NCBI GenBank assembly: GCA_002862965.1
Contig: PKCW01000011.1
Coordinates: 1-12,081, forward strand
Direction of reading: 5' to 3'
DNA length: 12,081 nucleotides
Source of the DNA: Pseudomonadota bacterium
GTDB lineage: Bacteria > Pseudomonadota > Gammaproteobacteria > UBA5335
Shown here: piece by piece, positions 6,944 through 12,081 of the stretch
Numbering within the stretch: the stretch's first letter is position 1
Layout: every line of letters starts with the position of its first letter
Position numbers and translations under genes: made by a program
The notes under the pieces: model-generated
Databases searched by the model: none
Seen by the model: the letters and a program-made list of their open reading frames with translations, nothing else
Told to the model about the DNA's origin: nothing

Positions 6944-7709
6944 ATCGCTGGCGTATCAAATCAGCAGTGATCCACACACCCGGTACGAGCATACCGAACC
7001 GACGGAGTTCGCCAATGCGCTGGGGCGATTTCGTTCCGCCGATGGAATGCTCACGTGGTGGCCGGAAGAAGACTTTTTCGATATCGAAGAAGCCAAGGAG
7101 GTGGTTGCTTCGTTCCTGAAGGATTGGGAGGTGTACGCGTCCATCCAGGACAGGCCGGGGGTATTGCGGTTTCATTTTGATCACGCCGAACTCAGGCAGC
7201 CGGCAACGCACGATTCTGGTGGGGGCGTGGTCTTGGCAGCAGTCGCCGCCGTCGCGTTGTCGGCTGTAGCTAACGTAACCGTAACCCGCAAGAAGTACCC
7301 GGCACCTCCTTTGGCATTCCAGGCGACAACTGAAGTGGAGTTGGCATTTCGACGCTGGCGCGCTTACTGTGAAGGGCGCGAGCCCCTTCTCTCCATGGCG
7401 TACTTCATTTTCACTGTGTTCGTCCCTGAGAACGGGCGCAGTCGTCCAGAGGCATCTGTGACATTTGCTGTAGAGGAATCTGTCTTGCGCACACTCAGCG
7501 GGCTTTCGAGCGTGCGCAGTGGATCAGATGCTAGGAAGTTCACGGCAGCCAATTCTGTTCCGCTATCGGATCACGAACGCGCATGGCTGGAAGCCGCCGT
7601 TCGTCGTTTGATCTACCGCTTGGGCGAGCACGCCGGCGGAGCCGCACTCACGTCAATCCGCATGGATGACTTGCCGCAGCCGCCGCCGATCGTTGGCTCT
7701 AAAAGATGA
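6930..7709 (+). CDS. Uncharacterised fifth protein of the CBASS operon
   Basis: A 259-residue protein of no family I can name, starting at TTG 6930 behind a GGAGGGAG site (GTG 6909 would give 266 residues). It overlaps cap3 by 14 bases on the same strand, so it is almost certainly co-expressed with it. Visible features: a Trp/acid-rich N-terminal block (WWPEEDFFDIEEA, about 43-55); a Gly/Ala/Val-rich hydrophobic stretch at about 97-117, ending in a basic TVTRKKYP turn; a conserved-looking central block with AFRRWRAYCEGREPLLSMAYF (about 139-159); and a C-terminal segment, PLSDHERAWLEAAVRRLIYRL (about 211-231), typical of a packed helix. The hydrophobic stretch may be a buried segment or a single membrane span. 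No nuclease, protease or nucleotide-binding motif stands out. Standard type II CBASS operons end at cap3, so this may be a cargo gene, a modulator or a second effector. Confidence 0.75.
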   Translation: MPKIESLAYQISSDPHTRYEHTEPTEFANALGRFRSADGMLTWWPEEDFFDIEEAKEVVASFLKDWEVYASIQDRPGVLRFHFDHAELRQPATHDSGGGVVLAAVAAVALSAVANVTVTRKKYPAPPLAFQATTEVELAFRRWRAYCEGREPLLSMAYFIFTVFVPENGRSRPEASVTFAVEESVLRTLSGLSSVRSGSDARKFTAANSVPLSDHERAWLEAAVRRLIYRLGEHAGGAALTSIRMDDLPQPPPIVGSKR

Positions 7710-7745
7710 TGACGGCCGTGACGACCCACAACGGCTGCTCCGCTC

Positions 7746-8078
7746 CTATTGCGGGCAGCACGTCATTTCTGCCTCGTTCGTGTTGGTGGCCTTTGCAGCC
7801 GCAAAGGCCTTGAGCGCCCACGTCTCTCCCACGCAACCGCCCATGGTCGATGCGATTGCAAGCATCTCGGACATCTCCTCTCGAGTAGCGCCGAAATCGA
7901 TCGCCTTGCGTGCGTAGTGCGCTATACAGGGCTCGCAACGGGAACTGACCGACCACAGCAGCGCTGCCAGCACCTTGATCCGGGCAGGTAGCGCGCCACC
8001 TTCGGCGTAGATCGCAGCCTGTCGCATCTGGTCGATGTGGGATGCCGCAACATGAAAGGGATTCGACGGCGCACTCAT
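7746..8078 (-). CDS. Carboxymuconolactone decarboxylase/AhpD-like small protein of the mer operon
   Basis: A 110-residue all-helical protein of the carboxymuconolactone decarboxylase superfamily. The family redox motif appears as Cys48-Glu-Pro-Cys51 followed by His54, with the usual context of RIKVLAALLW before it and HYARKAIDFGATREEM after it. AhpD-type members use the Cys pair as a thiol redox centre, so a thiol or peroxide role is likely, but the substrate is unknown. Its ATG overlaps the merP stop as ATGA, showing coupled translation with the mercury genes. The C-terminus ends EMTCCPQ, and the vicinal cysteines (107-108) could bind a thiophilic metal such as Hg(II). It is the last gene of the operon; its stop lies 36 bases from the convergent CBASS operon end. 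Confidence 0.85.
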   Translation of the reverse strand: MSAPSNPFHVAASHIDQMRQAAIYAEGGALPARIKVLAALLWSVSSRCEPCIAHYARKAIDFGATREEMSEMLAIASTMGGCVGETWALKAFAAAKATNTNEAEMTCCPQ

Positions 8079-8356
8079 GGCTTCACCTGCGATGGATAGC
8101 CGGCATTCGTCGTGGCATCGGTCAGCTGCTGCAGAGAGGCCTTGGCGTCGTCGAAGGTGACGATGGCCTCGCGCTTCTCGAAGTTCACCTTGATCGCGGT
8201 GACGCCATCAACTTTGCCGAGGGCCTTCTTGACCGTGATTGGGCAGGCGGGACACGTCATGCCAGGGACGGACAAGGTCGCGGTCCGGGTGACAGCCCAT
8301 GCCGGAGCCATGATCAGGGCCAATGCAGTGGCGGAGAGGACAAACAGTCTTTTCAT
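8075..8356 (-). CDS. merP: Periplasmic mercury-binding protein MerP
   Basis: A 93-residue protein with a classic signal peptide (MKRLFVLSATALALIMAPAWA, cleavage likely after Ala21) and one heavy-metal-associated domain carrying the GMTCPAC motif, with Cys35 and Cys38. MerP binds Hg(II) in the periplasm and hands it to MerT. The start at ATG 8356 is preceded by GGGAG at good spacing. The frame continues upstream to 8410, but the extra residues would bury the signal peptide. It lies 13 bases after merT and overlaps the next gene by ATGA, so it sits within the merR-controlled operon. Confidence 0.93.
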   Translation of the reverse strand: MKRLFVLSATALALIMAPAWAVTRTATLSVPGMTCPACPITVKKALGKVDGVTAIKVNFEKREAIVTFDDAKASLQQLTDATTNAGYPSQVKP

Positions 8357-8369
8357 GGCGAACTCCCGA

Positions 8370-8717
8370 CTAGTAGAAGAACGGCACAACATAGGGAAAG
8401 CCGAGCGCAATCAGGATAAGCGCGGCCACGATCCAGAAGATCAGCTTGTAGGCGGTTCGGACCTTCGGCACCGCGCATACCTGCCCCGGCTCGCATGCCG
8501 ACGCCGGACGGAAGATGCGCCTCCAGGCGAAGAACAAAGCCGTCAGTGCTGCCAGGATGAAGATGGGGCGATACGGCTCCAGCACCGTGAGATTGCCGAT
8601 CCAGGCGCCACTGAACCCGAGCGCCACCAGAATCAGTGGCCCCAGGCAGCAGGTCGAAGCCAGTACGGCTGACAGGCCACCCACGGCCAGTGCCGCACGA
8701 CCGTCTTTCCTCGTCAT
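8370..8717 (-). CDS. merT: Mercuric ion transport protein MerT
   Basis: A 115-residue inner-membrane protein with three predicted helices (about 11-40, 48-67 and 90-113). The vicinal pair Cys23-Cys24 sits in the first helix and a second pair, Cys75 and Cys81, lies in the loop before the third helix, matching MerT. It takes Hg(II) from MerP and moves it into the cytoplasm, where MerA normally reduces it. The ATG at 8717 has a GGGAGG ribosome-binding site, and the gene is the first of the operon driven from the MerR-controlled promoter at 8750-8780. MerA is not encoded anywhere in the window. Confidence 0.93.
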   Translation of the reverse strand: MTRKDGRAALAVGGLSAVLASTCCLGPLILVALGFSGAWIGNLTVLEPYRPIFILAALTALFFAWRRIFRPASACEPGQVCAVPKVRTAYKLIFWIVAALILIALGFPYVVPFFY

Positions 8718-8749
8718 CCTGCTACCTCCCGCTCAATGCCTACGCGGTA

Positions 8750-8780
8750 AAGTTAGCGCCGTACCAAAGTACGGACTCAA
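8750..8780 (-). promoter_or_regulatory. MerR operator and merTP promoter
   Basis: Read on the minus strand: -35 TTGAGT (8780-8775), then a 19-bp spacer, then -10 TAACTT (8755-8750). The spacer contains the perfect dyad CCGTAC-N4-GTACGG (8759-8774). A 19-bp spacer with a central GTAC/GTAC dyad is the hallmark of MerR promoters: apo-MerR represses, and Hg-MerR untwists the DNA to activate. The dyad arms match those of the Tn501/Tn21 mer operator as I recall them. The site lies just upstream of merR, so merR is probably autoregulated. Confidence 0.92.
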
Positions 8781-8784
8781 GCCC

Positions 8785-9186
8785 ATGTCACCGCTTCCCG
8801 ATGAGCTGACCATTGGTGCCCTGGCCAAATCCGCGGGCGTCAATGTGGAGACCATCCGGTTCTATCAGCGCAAGGGATTGCTTCCGGAACCGACGCGGCC
8901 ATACGGGGGCATCCGTCGTTACGGCGCTACTGAGCTCGCGCGGTTGCGGTTCGTGAAGTCGGCCCAGCGCCTGGGCTTCAGCCTGGGCGAGATCGCGCAG
9001 CTGCTACGACTGGAAGACGGCACTCATTGCCGCGAGGCGGCGCAATTGGCTACGGCGCACTTGAGTGACGTCCGAGCCCGCCTCGCGGATCTTCATCGCA
9101 TCGAGGCGGCATTGTCCCAGCTGCTGGCGGCGTGCGAATCGCGTCGCGGCCAGGTGTCGTGCCCCTTGATCGATGCTTTGCACTGA
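8785..9186 (+). CDS. merR: Mercury-responsive MerR transcriptional regulator
   Basis: A 133-residue regulator, divergent from merT. Residues about 8-75 are the MerR winged helix-turn-helix ([26 protein letters not shown]), followed by the long dimerisation helix. The three mercury-ligand cysteines fall at Cys82, Cys117 and Cys126, exactly the numbering of the well-studied Tn501/Tn21 MerR, which argues for mercury rather than copper, zinc or lead sensing. ATG 8785 begins 11 bases after the operator dyad; the leader is very short and no ribosome-binding site is evident. It should repress its own promoter and switch merTP on with Hg(II). Its 3' end converges on the membrane-protein gene that ends at 9209. 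Confidence 0.95.
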   Translation: MSPLPDELTIGALAKSAGVNVETIRFYQRKGLLPEPTRPYGGIRRYGATELARLRFVKSAQRLGFSLGEIAQLLRLEDGTHCREAAQLATAHLSDVRARLADLHRIEAALSQLLAACESRRGQVSCPLIDALH

Positions 9187-9208
9187 CCGGGCACAGGCAA
9201 TCAATCGA

Positions 9209-9625
9209 TTACCGGGCGCGGCGTGCGTACACCAACCCGAGAACGCTGCCGAACACCAGATGCAGCATCCACGTCATGACCGGTGCGATCATGCCGAGCT
9301 TCATTCCGAAGAGCCCCGCGCCTGCCATCGGCATGATCATCAACATCATGAGCAGCCAGGCCGCCGATCCGAACACCAGACCCTTGGCGACTGCCTCCTT
9401 GCCCGGGATCGCCTTGTACAGCACCGCGAACAGGGCGCCCCATATGGCACCGATCATGAAGTGGATGACCCAGGCGACTGGAACCGCTACCCCCATCATC
9501 CGCGACAGCATCGAGATGACATCCAACTGGGGCATCAGCCCCATCATCGACTTTGCCACCATCAGTACCGACAGCACGACGGTCGCGACAATTCCGGCGG
9601 TAACGCCCTTGGCGATATTGCCCAT
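9209..9625 (-). CDS. Four-helix inner-membrane protein (DUF6789-like)
   Basis: A 138-residue, Met- and Gly-rich membrane protein with four likely helices: about 7-30, 47-72, 82-103 and 112-134. It lacks cysteines and has a very short basic C-terminus (ARRAR). ATG 9625 is chosen because AGAGGAG precedes it at good spacing; the frame extends upstream to 9727, but those residues look non-coding. It resembles the DUF6789 group of small membrane proteins, which I recall only as being of unknown function; the name is from memory. It converges on merR with 22 bases between stops. Its Met-rich helices could suit a soft-metal role, but that is speculation. Confidence 0.75.
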   Translation of the reverse strand: MGNIAKGVTAGIVATVVLSVLMVAKSMMGLMPQLDVISMLSRMMGVAVPVAWVIHFMIGAIWGALFAVLYKAIPGKEAVAKGLVFGSAAWLLMMLMIMPMAGAGLFGMKLGMIAPVMTWMLHLVFGSVLGLVYARRAR

Positions 9626-9644
9626 TTCGCTTCTCCTCTGAGTT

Positions 9645-9656
9645 GATCGAGCGATC
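9645..9656. repeat. Small dyad in the leader of the DUF6789-like gene
   Basis: A perfect inverted repeat, GATCG-AG-CGATC, lies 19 bases before the start codon and close upstream of the ribosome-binding site. It may be an operator or a chance palindrome; no promoter boxes could be placed around it with confidence. Confidence 0.25.
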
Positions 9657-9761
9657 TTGCTCTCAACGATAAAGAGGTGGCGATGAGGCAAAAGGATTCG
9701 CCGGCCAGCGTTGCCGAAGGAATTCATCGTGATCCGCCGCGAGGGAAAGCCTGAGGAGGTG

Positions 9762-10895
9762 CTATTCCACGCCCCCGCGAACGTGTTCCCTTATCGCATC
9801 CGTCACTTCGCGATTCACGTCCATCCCGCCCAGCAGGTAGCAGCGCCCACGCACGCACGGCATGCCGCGGTGATCCATGCTGGGTTGCTCCAGGAGTGGT
9901 CGCGACCTCCATGTCCCCGTGCCCAGGTCAAAGGCATCCACTTGCGCCGACGCCGGTGACGGCACTCCGTCGTATCCGGTGCCGTCGAAGTTGTAGGGGT
10001 TCTCGCTGCCCGCGACGAATACCAGCTGCCGGCCTTCATCGTCGGCGAAACTGCCCATGCGGTAACGCGGCAGGCCCGGGTGGGACGTCGCGCGTTGCCA
10101 TGCAATCCGCGTAGGGTCGCCTTCCTGGATGCGCCCGTGCCAGCATTCGTCGGAAGCCTGAAAACGGCGCATCCCCTCGCCAGTGTCCAGTCGCACCCCG
10201 TCGCAGATCAGCAGATCCTCGCCCAGCAGCGCCCCGGCGTGGCCGAATACCGGGGTGCCCGGCCAGTCGGGGGCCCGACTCCAGACATTGCGGCGCGTGT
10301 CATACACCTGCACGGCGGCGACGTTGTCGTGCTGGTGCCAGCCGCTGACGAGAATGACCCAGCGGTCCGCGTAAACCAGCGCCACGGTGTCGTCCACCGG
10401 CACCGGCATCGGCGCCATCGCCGTGTAACGGCGGCTCCTCGGATCGAAACGCAGCACGTCCGGAGTGGAGACCTCCGTCCCGTCCTCGGCCACGGTGTAG
10501 CCACCGAACAGGTAGATCCGACCGCGAGCGGCTGCCGCGACCGAGGCCAGCCTTCCTCCTGCGACCGGCGGTGGCGGCAACTCTTGCCAGCGGTTTCGCC
10601 GGCTGTCGTATTCGAACGCGCGGCGGCTGACGTCGCGCCAGGTCTTTCCCTGCCCGAGTCCGAAGAAGCTGTAGAGCCTGAACTCCTCCCCCTCCTCCAC
10701 GGCCGCCACCGCGTTGTTGCTGACGGCGACCGGCAAAGGCGGAATGGCACTGCCTGCCATCGGGAGCATCAGCAGGACGAGCAGCGGGAAAACGCGTCCG
10801 CACATGCGCAGCCCGGTCTCGATCGATCTGCCCGCAGGGGATCTGCCTGGCGCGGTGCGTCCAGTTACGGTGTCCACCCTCAAGTCGTTCGGCAT
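9762..10895 (-). CDS. Exported Kelch-repeat beta-propeller protein
   Basis: A 377-residue protein with several Kelch-type blades. The clearest are at about 95-130 (AFEYDSRRNRWQELPPPP then GRIYLFGG), 148-185 (LRFDPRSRRYTAMAPMP then WVILVSG), 197-230 (VYDTRRNVWSRAPDWPG) and 320-358 (AFDLGTGTWRSRP then CYLLGGMD). Kelch propellers act as binding or sugar-modifying scaffolds, as in NanM; no specific activity can be read here. A hydrophobic segment at about 35-50, ending AGSA, looks like a signal peptide core. ATG 10895 has a GAGGGGG site and overlaps the upstream permease stop by 16 bases, but gives an unusually long 30-residue basic lead before the hydrophobic core. ATG 10805 would give a normal signal peptide but has no clear ribosome-binding site. 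Confidence 0.75.
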   Translation of the reverse strand: MPNDLRVDTVTGRTAPGRSPAGRSIETGLRMCGRVFPLLVLLMLPMAGSAIPPLPVAVSNNAVAAVEEGEEFRLYSFFGLGQGKTWRDVSRRAFEYDSRRNRWQELPPPPVAGGRLASVAAAARGRIYLFGGYTVAEDGTEVSTPDVLRFDPRSRRYTAMAPMPVPVDDTVALVYADRWVILVSGWHQHDNVAAVQVYDTRRNVWSRAPDWPGTPVFGHAGALLGEDLLICDGVRLDTGEGMRRFQASDECWHGRIQEGDPTRIAWQRATSHPGLPRYRMGSFADDEGRQLVFVAGSENPYNFDGTGYDGVPSPASAQVDAFDLGTGTWRSRPLLEQPSMDHRGMPCVRGRCYLLGGMDVNREVTDAIREHVRGGVE

Positions 10896-11878
10896 ATGTC
10901 CCCCTCGCAATGCACCGGCGGTATGATGCGTCCCATCATGCGCATCGCCGAAAGGGCAATGGCGACCCCCGCCAGAATCCCGAGGTAGGCCGGGATTGCA
11001 TGCGGCGAAAGCGATGGGATGCCGAACAGGATGAGCCCGTCGTTGCCGCCCGGAATGAACATGGCGCCGATGCCCATCAGCAAGCCGCCTCCGGCATGGC
11101 GCATGGCCTCGCGTGCGCGTAGCCGTTGCAGCCGGAAGGATCCGCGCTGCCAGCTGGAGAAAGCCATCCCCACGAGCGCCGCCGCGAGTACCAGCAGCGG
11201 AACGGATTGCGACGCGCCGCAGCGGGCCACCGTGCTGGCCTCCAGGGCACAAAGCAACGTTCCGGTGAACGACCACGGCCCCCATGCCAGCAGCAGCACG
11301 GCGTTGGCCCCGCCGACCAGCGCCGCTCCGGCGGACAAAGTGTAGATCGGAGCCCCGATGCTGTGGCGGAGCGAGCCGGATTGCGCCAGCCTGCGCACCA
11401 GCATTGCCGCTTCCCAAAGGACGAACAGGCCGATCGGAACCGACAGCCAGAGCGGCAGTTGACCGGCGGGCACGTTCGCGGGCGTGGCGCCACGAAGTCC
11501 GGACATGAGGGTCAGCGCCGACACGATCCCCACGGGCCACATGAGGACCGTGGCCAGTATATTCAGATTGCCGTCCATCAGCCGCGACAGCGTCGAAAAC
11601 GTGCAGCCGCCGTTAATCCCGGCACCCAGGCCAAACAGCACGCCCCCGGCGACGGAAAGACCGCTCAACGGCCAATGCCGCAACCCGATTTCCAGGGGCA
11701 CCGCCGCAGCCAATGCGCTCAGTGCCATGACCCAGAGCGAGCTCTTGACGAACGACCACAGGAAATTGACACGTCGGGTGGTCAGGACCTCTGCCACGGC
11801 CTTGACCGTGCAAAGCCCGGCGCGATGCGCAGCAAAGCCCAGCAACGCGCCCATCAGCATTGAAAGAACAATCAGCAT
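10880..11878 (-). CDS. YeeE/YedE-family membrane transporter
   Basis: A 332-residue integral membrane protein of the YeeE/YedE (sulfur/thiosulfate transport) family, with roughly nine hydrophobic segments. Two family motifs carry cysteine: HRAGLCTV (Cys23) and GINGGCTFSTLSRL (Cys92). The third motif block reads FIPGGNDGLILFGIPSLSP, with Asn279-Asp280 where I recall a cysteine in thiosulfate permeases such as TsuA. Loss of that residue would suggest an altered substrate. The C-terminus adds a CEGDIC pair (Cys324, Cys329) outside the fold. ATG 11878 is the natural start with only a weak ribosome-binding site, 58 bases after an upstream same-strand gene, so it may be translated from a shared transcript. 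The Kelch gene overlaps its end. Confidence 0.85.
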   Translation of the reverse strand: MLIVLSMLMGALLGFAAHRAGLCTVKAVAEVLTTRRVNFLWSFVKSSLWVMALSALAAAVPLEIGLRHWPLSGLSVAGGVLFGLGAGINGGCTFSTLSRLMDGNLNILATVLMWPVGIVSALTLMSGLRGATPANVPAGQLPLWLSVPIGLFVLWEAAMLVRRLAQSGSLRHSIGAPIYTLSAGAALVGGANAVLLLAWGPWSFTGTLLCALEASTVARCGASQSVPLLVLAAALVGMAFSSWQRGSFRLQRLRAREAMRHAGGGLLMGIGAMFIPGGNDGLILFGIPSLSPHAIPAYLGILAGVAIALSAMRMMGRIIPPVHCEGDICRTT

Positions 11879-11936
11879 GCCTGGCCTGGTCCTGGACTAT
11901 TGCGACATGAGTGGGGCGGTCGCCGATTCCGACACC

Positions 11937-12081
11937 TTACGTAATGCGCAGGATATCGCCTGCACTGAACGACGGGACGGACAACGGCTGCGGCAGGCGG
12001 CCGTAGAGTGCCGGCGGAACCGAAATGTCGGCGACATAGAGATCACCCGCCGCGGCGCATGTTGAAAGTCCGATCTTGGGC
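11937..12081 (-). CDS. C-terminal fragment, possibly NAD(P)H-hydrate epimerase (N-terminus beyond window)
   Basis: The last 47 codons of a minus-strand gene entering from the right edge, ending at TAA 11939-11937. The peptide includes GDLYVADISVPPALYGRLP and ends SAGDILRIT. The VADIxxPPxxY pattern resembles the C-terminal part of YjeF/NnrE-type NAD(P)H-hydrate epimerases, which repair hydrated nicotinamide cofactors. With so little sequence the family call is tentative. It is on the same strand as the YeeE-family gene 58 bases downstream and could be in one operon with it. Confidence 0.5.
   Translation of the reverse strand, partial: PKIGLSTCAAAGDLYVADISVPPALYGRLPQPLSVPSFSAGDILRIT

Noticed and set aside
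7715..7735. GCCGT/ACGGC pairing between the CBASS and mer operon ends as a bidirectional terminator
   Set aside because: Only five base pairs, an 11-base loop and no T-run on either side.
10896..11540. Upstream extension of the Kelch frame, open to 11540
   Set aside because: It lies entirely within the YeeE-family gene in another frame, is low-complexity Arg/Gly/Ala sequence and has no domain; the start at 10895 has a ribosome-binding site.
1..12081. CRISPR array, tRNA, rRNA or riboswitch
   Set aside because: No regularly spaced repeats, tRNA-like cloverleaf or rRNA signature was noticed on reading; a dedicated covariance search was not possible.

Overview
This is a high-GC window that looks like accessory DNA from a Gram-negative proteobacterium, probably a gamma- or betaproteobacterium such as a Xanthomonas/Stenotrophomonas relative or a pseudomonad. 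The taxon is inferred from codon use, the Tn501-like mer regulator and the types of gene present; no rRNA or housekeeping marker fixes it. No tRNA, rRNA or CRISPR array was seen, and no gene-free stretch exceeds 300 bases.

Left (1-2036): a divergent pair. On the minus strand is a KfrA-type DNA-binding coiled-coil protein, cut by the window edge. On the plus strand is a complete tyrosine recombinase. This arrangement matches the TnpT/TnpS cointegrate-resolution module of Tn4651-type Tn3-family transposons. The short AT-rich gap between them holds an imperfect inverted repeat shaped like a tyrosine-recombinase core site (852-889). No transposase or terminal repeat was found in the window.

Centre (2037-7709): a compact plus-strand anti-phage operon, a type II CBASS system. 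A 156-base leader with two dyads precedes an HNH-SAVED nuclease effector (Cap5), a CD-NTase that makes the cyclic-nucleotide signal, an E1-E2 conjugating enzyme (Cap2) and a JAMM deconjugase (Cap3). A fifth gene of unknown family follows. Junctions are very tight, with stop/start overlaps between cdn-cap2, cap2-cap3 and cap3-gene 5. In the expected scheme, phage infection activates the CD-NTase, whose C-terminal glycine is conjugated by Cap2 and released by Cap3; its cyclic nucleotide is bound by the SAVED domain and switches on HNH DNA cleavage. Gene 5 is the main unknown.

Right of centre (7746-9625): a reduced mercury locus. Divergent merR and merT share a textbook MerR operator with a 19-bp promoter spacer. 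merT and merP are followed by a small carboxymuconolactone decarboxylase/AhpD-like gene with an ATGA overlap. There is no merA. A four-helix membrane protein (DUF6789-like) converges on merR.

Right end (9762-12081): a minus-strand cluster of a C-terminal fragment resembling NAD(P)H-hydrate epimerase, a YeeE/YedE-family permease and an exported Kelch-repeat protein. The last two genes overlap. This part looks more like ordinary genomic sequence.
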